The position numbers and the translations under genes are program-made. From CAWBBA01 sp963729795 (GTDB lineage: Bacteria > Desulfobacterota > Desulfomonilia > Desulfomonilales > Desulfomonilaceae): a stretch of 64,000 nt of DNA. Shown here one piece after another: positions 56,429-64,000 of the stretch (positions within the stretch are counted from its first letter, which is position 1; each line of letters begins with the position of its first letter). Location: the NCBI GenBank assembly GCA_963729795.1, contig CAVSPC010000057.1, positions 62,001-126,000 of the forward strand. Direction: 5' to 3'. The notes under the pieces were generated by a model. That model saw only the letters and a program-made list of their open reading frames with translations, did no database searches and was not told the origin of the DNA.

Positions 56429-57304
56429 CTAGCCTCGCCTCGCCCTCGCATGAGCTTCTTGAAGGGTTCGCCGGGTCAATACCGCGACCATTCTTTTTCG
56501 CCATTCAGAGCTTGCTCTCACATCAGAGATAGGCCTGGCTTCTGCCGCGGCTTGGTCTCCGGCCCTGTCAATGAGTTCATCCGTCCATTCCCTGCCCTGC
56601 AGAAGATCTTCGGTCTTCTCTGCGCGCATAGGAATGGGTGCAACCGCACCAAGGACAATTTTTGCCTGTTTACAGCCTTCACCATTGAAATCGGCCATGA
56701 CTCCGACACCCACAGCGGCTATGTCCACCCCGCAACGAGCAGATATACGCATGTAGGAAGCGCCTGACCTGGAGCGAGGCGGCGGCACATGTATGGAGGT
56801 CAAAATCTCCCCTTGTTCCATTGCCGTGAGTCCGGGTCCTTTGAAGAAGCGGTCCAGGCCCACCCGCCTTTTCGCCTTTAGGCTTGCCAGTGTGACTTCG
56901 GCGCCCATAACTATGAGGGGCGGCGCACTATCGGCCGAAGGAGCAGCATTGCAAAGGTTGCCTGCAACCGTGCCCATGTTGCGGACTTCAACATTAGCCA
57001 TTACCTGAACCGAATGGGCAAGGGCCGGGTAGTGATTCAGAATGTCTGGATGGGAAGCTACTTCCGCGAGTCGTGCGGTCGCTCCGATGGTAAGCCCTTC
57101 TTTGGCATCGAAGCGAATACCGTTCAATTCCTCAATTTCGCGTAGTGCGATCACTGCCTTGGGCTTCAGACGGCCGTGAGTCATTTTGACAACGACGTCT
57201 GTTCCGCCGGCCATCACATGAGCGCCCTCCCCCTGTTCTTTCAGCAGGACCAGGGCCTCTTCCAATGTTTTTGGCGCAAAATATTCGAATTTTGGTAGTC
57301 TCAT
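56429..57304 (-). CDS. Molybdenum hydroxylase, FAD-binding subunit
   Basis: Medium subunit, 291 residues. The FAD motifs are VMAGGTDVVVKM (29-40) and GTVAGNLCNAAPSAD (113-127). It has no Cys-rich insertion, so it lacks the extra [4Fe-4S] cluster of true 4-hydroxybenzoyl-CoA reductase (HcrB). It is therefore of the CoxM/xanthine-dehydrogenase kind. It lies 22 bases before the Mo subunit and four bases after the [2Fe-2S] subunit in transcription order. Confidence 0.93.
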   Translation of the reverse strand: MRLPKFEYFAPKTLEEALVLLKEQGEGAHVMAGGTDVVVKMTHGRLKPKAVIALREIEELNGIRFDAKEGLTIGATARLAEVASHPDILNHYPALAHSVQVMANVEVRNMGTVAGNLCNAAPSADSAPPLIVMGAEVTLASLKAKRRVGLDRFFKGPGLTAMEQGEILTSIHVPPPRSRSGASYMRISARCGVDIAAVGVGVMADFNGEGCKQAKIVLGAVAPIPMRAEKTEDLLQGREWTDELIDRAGDQAAAEARPISDVRASSEWRKRMVAVLTRRTLQEAHARARRG

Positions 57305-57308
57305 CGCT

Positions 57309-57797
57309 CTACCTCTCTGACTTGCTTTGCTTCATCGTTTCCGCTGCAACCGAGACGGCTTCCACAATCTGGTTGTATCCTGTGCACCTGCATAAATGCC
57401 CGGAAAGGCCGGCTCTAATTTCCTTCTCGGTCGGTGAAGCGTTGTGGCCCAAAAGTTGGAGTGCAGCCATTTCCATTCCGGAGGTGCAATAGCCGCACTG
57501 AATCGCCCCTGTTTTTACAAAAGCATCCTGTATTGGGTGTAGTTCCTCACCCGAAGGGGCCAGGCCCTCTACTGTTTTGACGGATTTTCCATCCACCGAC
57601 ACAGCCAAAGTCAAGCAGGAGCTGACGGTGCGATCATCCACCATGACCGTGCAAGCCCCACAATCGCCCGTTCCACAGCCGAGCTTGGTGCCCGTCAGGT
57701 TCAGGTCTTCGCGAAGCATCTCGTTGAGAGTCCGCCAAGGATCAACCGCCAGCGAGTATTCGTCGCCATTCACCTTGAATTTGATCTGGTGTTTCAT
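57309..57797 (-). CDS. Molybdenum hydroxylase, [2Fe-2S] subunit
   Basis: Small subunit, 162 residues. The plant-type cluster motif is CGTGDCGACTVMVDD with a downstream SSC, and the second cluster motif is CGYCTSGM plus CRCTGYNQI. It begins the operon FeS-FAD-Mo on the minus strand, 79 bases downstream of the acyl-CoA dehydrogenase. Electrons would pass Mo to FeS to FAD. Confidence 0.95.
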   Translation of the reverse strand: MKHQIKFKVNGDEYSLAVDPWRTLNEMLREDLNLTGTKLGCGTGDCGACTVMVDDRTVSSCLTLAVSVDGKSVKTVEGLAPSGEELHPIQDAFVKTGAIQCGYCTSGMEMAALQLLGHNASPTEKEIRAGLSGHLCRCTGYNQIVEAVSVAAETMKQSKSER

Positions 57798-57876
57798 TTT
57801 CTTTCACCTTTCGATGTAATGCCAATGCGCTTTCAACCGAGTAATACTTTATATAACAGTTCGTGCCGCCTGATTG

Positions 57877-59025
57877 TCACGGATTAAGCCCTAAACCGCG
57901 GCTGATGATTAGCTTCATGATCTCGCTAGTCCCGGCAAAGATAGACAGGCAGCGGACATCCCGATAGATTTTGCAGACTCGATATTCTTCCATGTACCCA
58001 TAGCCGCCGTGGAGCTGGACGGCCTGATACGCGATTCTGTTCACCATCTCTCCGAGCCAATATTTGGACATGGAAACTTTCTGAACTATATTTTTTCCTT
58101 CGATATGTTCCTTTATCAGGCTGTCCAAGAACGTCCGGCCGAGTTGAACTTCGGTGGCCATGTCGGCCAGCCTGAATGCGGTGTATTGAAAGTTCCCTAT
58201 GGGTTTGCCGAACGCCTCGCGAACCTTCACGTAATTCAGCGCCTCCTTCAGCGCTTCCTCCGCCAATACCTGGCACTTGATGGAAACTTCCAGCCGTTCT
58301 TGCTGGAGCTTCTGCATCATGTACTTGAAGCCGATTCCTTCCTCGCCGAGCAGGTTTGCGGCGGGAACACGGCAATCCTCAAAGAAAAGTTCAGCCGTAT
58401 CCTGCATGTGATATCCCATTTTGTTCAATTTTCGGCCGCGATGAAATCCCGGTGCATCCTTATCTACCAGGATGAGGCTGATTCCTCGGTGACCTGCATC
58501 CGGATCGGTCTTGACAGCGAGAACGATCACATCCGCAAAGTAGCCATTTGTGATGAACGTCTTTTGTCCGTTTATCACATAGGAATCTCCATCCTTCACC
58601 GCCTTCGTACGAATGGCAGCCAGGTCTGAGCCGGTGTTTGGCTCGGTCAATCCAATAGCCGTTACCACCTCACCTGTCGTGCACTTGGGAAGCCATCGCT
58701 GCTTCATTTCCGGAGATGCATAAGAATAGATATATGGGGTAGCGACATCGCTATGAAGGGGGACTTCTACACCAAATGCATTGCCCCGTAACAACTCTTC
58801 ATTAATGATGACAGAGTACTCGAATCCCAAGCCCAGGCCCCCATATTCTTCCGGAAGCCACGGGCACAAGTAGCCTTGTTCCCCCAGCTTGAACCATATA
58901 CTCCGCGGCACAGCCCGCTGTTCCTCCCATTCTGAAACGTGAGGCGTGATTTCCCGGGCCACAAATTTCCTGAATGAGTCACGAAAAATCTGGTGCTCCT
59001 CACTATTGAAGGCAGCTTCATTCAT
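57877..59025 (-). CDS. Acyl-CoA dehydrogenase, LCAD/isovaleryl-like
   Basis: FAD enzyme of 382 residues. It has GLTEPNTGSD (FAD/substrate loop) and GYMEEYRVCKIYRDVR near the C-terminus. The usual catalytic Glu of the short/medium-chain class (YEGT) is replaced: the sequence is IFAGTSEIM. As in the LCAD/isovaleryl class, the base may be the Glu in KEALNYVKVREAFGKP. ATG 59025 has AGAGG about eight bases upstream; the GTG 59034 overlaps that site. It probably oxidises an acyl-CoA made by the ligases here. Confidence 0.92.
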   Translation of the reverse strand: MNEAAFNSEEHQIFRDSFRKFVAREITPHVSEWEEQRAVPRSIWFKLGEQGYLCPWLPEEYGGLGLGFEYSVIINEELLRGNAFGVEVPLHSDVATPYIYSYASPEMKQRWLPKCTTGEVVTAIGLTEPNTGSDLAAIRTKAVKDGDSYVINGQKTFITNGYFADVIVLAVKTDPDAGHRGISLILVDKDAPGFHRGRKLNKMGYHMQDTAELFFEDCRVPAANLLGEEGIGFKYMMQKLQQERLEVSIKCQVLAEEALKEALNYVKVREAFGKPIGNFQYTAFRLADMATEVQLGRTFLDSLIKEHIEGKNIVQKVSMSKYWLGEMVNRIAYQAVQLHGGYGYMEEYRVCKIYRDVRCLSIFAGTSEIMKLIISRGLGLNP

Positions 59026-59197
59026 TCGATTCACCTCTTTTATCCTGCTAACACCAAAGCACCGTAAACGGCCAACAATCTTAGACGAGGAATGGTAGGG
59101 CAGGCAGGATGCCCATAAGCGTTAAATCAAGCATGCACTATCAGCCTCAAAATCCCTCTCACCCCCATAGGCGTTAAAACAAGCTTCAAGTCCCCTA

Positions 59198-59400
59198 CGT
59201 CCCGGAGGGACATCCTGATAATAGCCCGGCGATTTATCGCCGGGAATGAACCGCCAAGAGAGTTTTCTTCGTCCCCAAGGGGCGCCCGAAGGATGCATCC
59301 TTCGGGCGCCCCTTGGGGACGAAGATTGAATCATTGCTTATCGGCCACCCGGCAATGAATTGCCGGGCTACTATCATTGAGCCCCTCCAGGGCTCACGGA
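59198..59400. repeat. Nested REP-like inverted repeats around a long palindrome
   Basis: Two CCCGG hairpins face each other: CCCGGCGATTTATCGCCGGG (59225-59244) and CCCGGCAATGAATTGCCGGG (59348-59367). Their flanks (AATAGCCCGG on the left, CGGGCTACTAT on the right) are inverted copies of each other and match the element near 53830. The perfect palindrome 59266-59325 lies between them. A pyrimidine/purine hairpin (about 59431-59480) follows. Confidence 0.75.
59266..59325. repeat. Perfect 60-bp palindrome
   Basis: The right half (59296-59325) is the exact reverse complement of the left half (59266-59295), 30 + 30 bp without loop, centred on ATGCAT. It lies between CoA ligase 3 and the acyl-CoA dehydrogenase, both on the minus strand. 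Confidence 0.9.
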
Positions 59401-59592
59401 GGACAGGCTCGTTATTTTAACTCCTGTGCCCCTCACCCCGCCCTCTCCCTCGACGGGAGGGGGAAGGGGGAGGGTGATAGCCGGCTGAAATTGCAGACGA
59501 CAACTTTGCCATTTTGACGCCTATGGGCAAGATGTCCCACCTAGCAAAGGGTGCCACTTGTTTGAAAGTAAACTGAGTGTTACGCTCGATCA

Positions 59593-61161
59593 TCATCTGT
59601 TATATCGACTCTTAAGCACTCTATGGAGGATCTTGCCAGTTGCGGTTCTTGGCATCTCCGCATCTCTTACGAAATCAATACTCTTCGGACGCTTATATCC
59701 GGCGATTCTTCCTCGGGCAAAATCCGCAAGGCTTTGGGCCAAGGCATCGCTTGCTTCAAATCCCTCATTAAGCACCACCACCGCCTTGATCGCTTCGCCC
59801 CACTTGTCGTCCGGCACTCCGATCACAGCAACTTGCTTTACAGCTTCATGGCACTGGAGGACGCCCTCCACTTCCGAGGGATAGACGTTTTCGCCCCCTG
59901 TGATGATCATGTTAGCTTTCCTATCAACCAGCGTGTAATAACCGTCCTCGTCACGTCTTGCCAGGTCTCCGGCGGAAAACCACGTTCCGTGGAACGCTTC
60001 CTCTGTCTTTTGCGGATCCTTGAAATATTCTTTGAAAACGCAGGGTGCCCGGTAAAACAGTTCTCCAACTTCTCCGTCCGGGACCTCGTTGCGATCTTCA
60101 TCCAGGAGCTTGATCCGATCCGTACCGAAAATTTCTTTGCCAATGGAGCCGAGTTTCGTTAATTGGTCTTCCGGCCTCAACAGGGTAGCCAATCCTCCTT
60201 CGGTGCTCCCGTAAGCCTCCCAAAGCTCCGCGTTCTTGAAATAGTCCATGATGGCAAGCTTAAGCTCTTTGCTCGCGGGTGCCGAGGATATCAGCAATTG
60301 TCGAACGGATGAGACGTCCCATTTCGCCTTAACGCTGTCCGGCAAATCCAGAATCATACGGTAATGGGTGGGAACCAAGGACGTAAAGGTGATCTTGTAT
60401 TGATCGACTACCCGCAGGAAATCTTCGGGATCGAAGCTTGCCGTGTTGTACACGAACACCGGGGCCGTAACCAGTGCGTAAGGGAATGAATACTGTATGG
60501 AATTTACATGGCACATGGGCATGACGAGCATCACTTTGTCACTCGGCAGTACGCCCATGTTGATGTTGCTCAACACATAATGGGCCAAATGACTTTCATG
60601 AGTTCGCACCACGCCTTTGGGACGCCCGGTAGTTCCCGAAGTGTACATTATGTTCCAGACATCATCCCCGCTCACCATACGATCCGGCTCATCTGGCGAA
60701 GACATTGCCAGAAGCTCTTCATACCCGATGTATCCTTCAGGTGCCGGGCCATCTCCCAGATATATATATGAGTTCCTGGGAACGGTGAGTTTGTCCTTGA
60801 TTGAATCTATCAATTCCACAAAAGGGGCCTCAACTATGAACCCCTTGCATTCCGAGTGATTGACGATGTACTCGATTTCGGGCCCTGCCAAACGAAACAT
60901 GACAGGAACGACCACCTGGCCTCCCTTTGCACAGCCGGCATATATGTCCATCCATTCCCCACGGTTGTAGGAAATGACGGCGAAAGTATCTTTAAAACTT
61001 ACTCCCAATCCCTCCAAGCCGTTTGCAAAGCGATTAGACCTCTCGTTCCATTCTTTGAACGTGAATTCTCTTTTGGTATCCTGCCATCCCAATTTCATCG
61101 GATAATTGATGGCATTCATTTTCAAAACAGTGCCCACGTGGACCCAATTGCCGCCGGTCAT
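59593..61161 (-). CDS. Acyl-CoA synthetase 3 (AMP-dependent)
   Basis: A 522-residue CoA ligase. The ATP loop is TSGTTGRPKG, then EAYGSTEGG, LVDRKANMIITGGENVYPSEVEG and the C-terminal Lys in ATGKILHRVLKSRYN. It is a third, distinct ligase in 18 kb. Transcribed after the ketopantoate-reductase-like gene (27-base gap) and before the repeat region that precedes the acyl-CoA dehydrogenase. Substrate unknown. Confidence 0.93.
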   Translation of the reverse strand: MTGGNWVHVGTVLKMNAINYPMKLGWQDTKREFTFKEWNERSNRFANGLEGLGVSFKDTFAVISYNRGEWMDIYAGCAKGGQVVVPVMFRLAGPEIEYIVNHSECKGFIVEAPFVELIDSIKDKLTVPRNSYIYLGDGPAPEGYIGYEELLAMSSPDEPDRMVSGDDVWNIMYTSGTTGRPKGVVRTHESHLAHYVLSNINMGVLPSDKVMLVMPMCHVNSIQYSFPYALVTAPVFVYNTASFDPEDFLRVVDQYKITFTSLVPTHYRMILDLPDSVKAKWDVSSVRQLLISSAPASKELKLAIMDYFKNAELWEAYGSTEGGLATLLRPEDQLTKLGSIGKEIFGTDRIKLLDEDRNEVPDGEVGELFYRAPCVFKEYFKDPQKTEEAFHGTWFSAGDLARRDEDGYYTLVDRKANMIITGGENVYPSEVEGVLQCHEAVKQVAVIGVPDDKWGEAIKAVVVLNEGFEASDALAQSLADFARGRIAGYKRPKSIDFVRDAEMPRTATGKILHRVLKSRYNR

Positions 61162-61188
61162 CTCGATATATGTCCCGTTGCGTTCATG

Positions 61189-62133
61189 CTACTGCTGCTT
61201 GCGCAAATAGTTGTCTTCAATTGCCTTTACCAAATTTGTCATGGCAACATAGAAGGGTGTTGAGATGCCCGATTCCCGAGCATATTCGACAACCTTTCCG
61301 CCCAGAAAGTCTATTTCCGTGGGAGTCTTGTTGACGATGTCGTAGCACATGGAATCTTTGTGACCGCCCACTTTTTCGAGATAGTTGAAGGCGTCACGAA
61401 TATATTCCTCTCCAAGGTCGTAGCCCCGCGCCCTCGCCACAGCGAGCACTTCCCTGAAGCAATTTTCTGCTATTTCCCTGGTGGGAGGAAAATCCAACAC
61501 TTCTTTCAGTGTCCTGTCGGTGGCCGCACATATCGATGCCATGGTGCATTTCATAATCATTTTCTTCCACACGTACAGCTTGATGTCCTCAACACACTCG
61601 GTATCCAATCCGCTGTCGGTAAACAATTTGGCGATCTCCAGACCAAGCTTCTTGTTTTTCTCCGTCACGCTTCCGAGGTGATTCGGTCGATTGAAAAAGG
61701 CCATTTCAACTTCGCCGGGCCCTTTCACTGAAACACCGTAGTTCAAGGACATGCGGAAGGCTGTGTCGGCGCCGAAAGTTTCGGCAATGACATCTTCTGT
61801 GCCCAGGCCGTTATGCGTGCTGACGATCTTGGTTCCATCCCGGAACACTTCCTTGATTTCCTCCAAAACACGGGGCAGATGAAACGTTTTGGTGGCAAGA
61901 AATATAAGATTAGGGTTCAGGTCTTTCATCGTCCCGATGCTGTTAAAGAAATTGCGAACAGGAACGTGGTATTCAAGCTGCCCAGAGACTTTGATTCCAT
62001 TCTTTTTGACGGCTTCTCGCAGACCGGGCCTGGGCCCTACCAAAATGGTCTCGGGATCTTGTTTGAGCAGGGCTGCTGCCAAGACTGTGCCCGTTGCTCC
62101 AATCCCGACCACCGCAATTCTAAGATCTTCCAT
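61189..62133 (-). CDS. 2-dehydropantoate 2-reductase-like dehydrogenase
   Basis: A 314-residue NAD(P)H reductase of the PanE/ApbA family. The nucleotide loop is VVGIGATGTVLAAAL, and the C-terminal all-alpha domain has WKKMIMKCTMASICAATD and VGGHKDSMCYDIVNK. Inside an acid-degradation cluster it may reduce or oxidise another 2-keto or hydroxy acid rather than ketopantoate. It follows the FAD-linked oxidase and precedes CoA ligase 3. Confidence 0.9.
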   Translation of the reverse strand: MEDLRIAVVGIGATGTVLAAALLKQDPETILVGPRPGLREAVKKNGIKVSGQLEYHVPVRNFFNSIGTMKDLNPNLIFLATKTFHLPRVLEEIKEVFRDGTKIVSTHNGLGTEDVIAETFGADTAFRMSLNYGVSVKGPGEVEMAFFNRPNHLGSVTEKNKKLGLEIAKLFTDSGLDTECVEDIKLYVWKKMIMKCTMASICAATDRTLKEVLDFPPTREIAENCFREVLAVARARGYDLGEEYIRDAFNYLEKVGGHKDSMCYDIVNKTPTEIDFLGGKVVEYARESGISTPFYVAMTNLVKAIEDNYLRKQQ

Positions 62134-62252
62134 GGTACATCTCGCCTCTTGTTTTACGGTTCATGTATTTGTTTGAAGGCTGCTGACCATGTTACATCGT
62201 CGAACTCTCTTTTGCCACGGTCTGATACCAATGTGTTGTCAACTAATAGTTC

Positions 62253-62420
62253 ACAGCGGAGAACACAGAGACCGCGGAGAATTGTGTTTTATTTCTCGTT
62301 CCCGGGCTCTGCCTCAAAGGCGTCACCGATTCGTTCCCCCTTTTTGTAGAGGGGGGCCAGGGGGGATTTCGGGATAACCTTTTGAAAATCCCCCTAAGTC
62401 CCCCTTTAAGAAAGTGGGAC
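62253..62420. repeat. Intergenic repeats: GCGGAGAA-type and CCCCCTTTTTGTAGAGGGGG-type
   Basis: The first unit, CACAGCGGAGAACACAGAG (from about 62251), resembles the ends of the element at 19736-19924. The second unit (about 62335-62420) is pyrimidine-rich: CCCCCTTTTTGTAGAGGGGG, then GGGGGATTT and, inverted, AAATCCCCC and CCCCCTTTAAG. This is a well-known style of bacterial intergenic repeat. No gene in this 338-bp gap. Confidence 0.65.
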
Positions 62421-62471
62421 TTTGATGGCTTATCGCTGCCACCATTTCCGGCCAATGCGCATGTAGCTCTG

Positions 62472-64000
62472 CTATTTCGGAAGATCGTCCGGACTCTCCC
62501 AATCCTTCATGTGATGCATCCACGGGGCCCGTTCTACAAAGACATCATGGGCCAAGGGGACAGGAGGGTGAGATTTCCACTTTGGATCGAACTCATTCTT
62601 CACCTTGAGTAAAAACTCGTGGTAGTTGGGACCGTAATTCGGTCCCGTAAGATAGAGCGGTTGGTGCGGACCCAGCAAGGACGTGTAGAAACGATTCTTT
62701 ATGTTCATCTTGGAGGTGTCCACATAGAACTGGTCAACCGGATCGGTGTTGTCGTCAGGATCCCAATACACGAGGAATTCGGAGTAGCCCTGATGGCCGA
62801 GTTCGAAACTCTGGAACCAGCCTGGATCGCCATAATCCGGCATCAACGGCGGGGTGTACTTCTTCTTCAATTCGGCATAAGCAGGGCCGTGGCCAGGCGA
62901 TTGAGTCAGAGTTTCAATGACATAATCCACGGACACATATCCACCGCACATGAGCCACATGCCGGCCGAGTCGGCATTCTTTATCCAGGACTCGTCCGAC
63001 GGCTTGGTCCGGCGTGCGACGCCTCCCACTTCCGTCATGATGTCCATGAGGACACGCTCATCGTATTCCATTTGCTCTTCTGACGTATAACCAATGAGCA
63101 GAACCCTCACGATAAAGAAGTTGGCAACGGTCTGCTCGTTTTCCTTGCTCCAGAGATCCCAAAAGTCCTCTTTACATTCAGCTTTGGCAATAGCACGCCA
63201 AAATAGGGGCACCTTGGTGACCGCACCGCCAATCTCCGCGTGGCCGATTTCCCGCATGGCCTTCACCTGTGCCTCTTTTGAGGGAACTATGAAGTTGATC
63301 CACTTGACTCGCTTTTCAGGGAGAGCAAGCGCAGTATGGGGCGAAATACCTGTTGGTTCGAGGCGTTCAGGCTGAAACGGGAGCGTTTTGATTGCCATTC
63401 GCGTTACAATGCCCAGACACCCGCGAAGACCGGTGTAGCCTCTCAGTAGTCCCCGTAGATCCGGGCCGGGACCTTCACCCCAAAAGGGGTCGTCGCCTTC
63501 GGCAAGAGACCCTAACCGGAGAAGTTCTCCATCAGGCATGACCACTTCAGTCCCGAGTATGCGTCTGTGAGGGAGGCCGATTCGGTGGCTCAACGGAGAC
63601 CAGCCGTCGCCGATCAGGTTGGCGATAGCCGAAGCTTGCGCCCCGCCGCCCCCGATCACCACGTAAGCCCCATGCTTCATGCACTCTTCCTGGATGGGCG
63701 AATAGATCATGCCCGGGCCTACTTCCACGTAAAAGTGCTTTTCATCGAGAATGAAGTCGTTCATACGTTTGAGGTCGATCAGCAGGGCGTCCTCAACATG
63801 GGGATGGGAACGGGGTCCATAAAACCCTGTGCTGTAAGGCACATAGGGTATATCGTTACGATAACAGACCTTAACGATCCTCTGGACTTCCTCCGTCGTC
63901 TTGGGCAGGATCACGCATCCGGGGACTCTGGTCATCACCCGTTCATAACCCAAACCGTTTTCATATCCTCCGGGGCCGCTTCTATACCCTTCGCAGATCA
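62472..64000 (-). CDS. FAD-linked oxidase, PCMH/glycolate-oxidase type (5' end cut by window edge)
   Basis: Flavoprotein with an FAD_binding_4 (PCMH) domain: VTRVPGCVILPKTTEEVQRIV-type start, YVEVGPGMIYSPIQEECMKHG, and LRGYTGLRGCLGIVTRMAIK. The C-terminal domain is long, as in 4-cresol dehydrogenase/vanillyl-alcohol-oxidase relatives. The frame is open from 63953 to the window edge (CEGYRSGPGGYENGLGYE), so the start lies outside. Probably oxidises an aromatic or hydroxy compound; substrate not known. It is the first visible gene of the minus-strand cluster. Confidence 0.9.
   Translation of the reverse strand, partial: ICEGYRSGPGGYENGLGYERVMTRVPGCVILPKTTEEVQRIVKVCYRNDIPYVPYSTGFYGPRSHPHVEDALLIDLKRMNDFILDEKHFYVEVGPGMIYSPIQEECMKHGAYVVIGGGGAQASAIANLIGDGWSPLSHRIGLPHRRILGTEVVMPDGELLRLGSLAEGDDPFWGEGPGPDLRGLLRGYTGLRGCLGIVTRMAIKTLPFQPERLEPTGISPHTALALPEKRVKWINFIVPSKEAQVKAMREIGHAEIGGAVTKVPLFWRAIAKAECKEDFWDLWSKENEQTVANFFIVRVLLIGYTSEEQMEYDERVLMDIMTEVGGVARRTKPSDESWIKNADSAGMWLMCGGYVSVDYVIETLTQSPGHGPAYAELKKKYTPPLMPDYGDPGWFQSFELGHQGYSEFLVYWDPDDNTDPVDQFYVDTSKMNIKNRFYTSLLGPHQPLYLTGPNYGPNYHEFLLKVKNEFDPKWKSHPPVPLAHDVFVERAPWMHHMKDWESPDDLPK

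Noticed and set aside
54079..57797. Genuine 4-hydroxybenzoyl-CoA reductase (hcrABC)
   Set aside because: The FAD subunit lacks the Cys-rich [4Fe-4S] insertion that defines that enzyme; only the general family is supported.
59198..59400. CRISPR array
   Set aside because: The repeats are inverted hairpins with no regular direct repeat and spacer pattern.

Overview
The window looks like chromosomal DNA of an anaerobic deltaproteobacterium (Desulfobacterota, of the Desulfomonile/Syntrophus kind). This is inferred from gene content: an NtrB/NtrC-type pair with sigma54 activators, MetX/MetW methionine synthesis, a NifB/NifX-domain protein, molybdenum hydroxylases, and a large set of branched-chain-type ABC uptake and acyl-CoA ligase genes. 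No marker gene fixes the species. No tRNA, rRNA, CRISPR array or prophage was recognised.

Layout. 1-5.3 kb: a sensor kinase and its NtrC-type regulator, then a second NtrC-type paralog that has decayed. That copy lost its phospho-acceptor Asp, carries GAFAGA instead of GAFTGA, and is split by a 632-bp IS200/IS605 element. 5.4-12.8 kb: isoprenoid precursor genes (xseB-ispA-dxs, minus strand), exported proteins (TPR-like, vWA/OmpA), a DUF2752 protein and an alpha/beta hydrolase. 13.0-19.5 kb: a housekeeping operon yceD-rpmF-fabD-fabG-acpP-fabF-rpiB-glyA without plsX and fabH. 19.5-29.5 kb: scattered small genes, metXW with a possible structured leader RNA, an M3-like peptidase, a STAS-like protein with two C-terminal repeats, and dispersed repeats. 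29.5-38.2 kb: metG, a TetR gene with a palindromic promoter, an RND efflux pair whose pump gene has a frameshift, and a cytoplasmic HtrA-type protease.

38.3-64 kb is the accessory metabolic part. It starts with a fused [2Fe-2S]/molybdopterin dehydrogenase with an in-frame TGA just before its catalytic-Glu motif. A plus-strand cluster follows: solute-binding protein 1, CoA ligase 1, solute-binding protein 2, LivH, LivM, LivG, LivF, CoA ligase 2, solute-binding protein 3, and a MarR regulator. Facing it on the minus strand are an FAD-linked oxidase, a ketopantoate-reductase-like enzyme, CoA ligase 3, an acyl-CoA dehydrogenase and a three-subunit molybdenum hydroxylase. Together they read as uptake of organic (probably aromatic or branched) acids, activation to CoA thioesters, and oxidation or hydroxylation. 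The substrate cannot be read from the sequence. The intergenic regions here carry REP-like hairpins, including a perfect 60-bp palindrome at 59266-59325.
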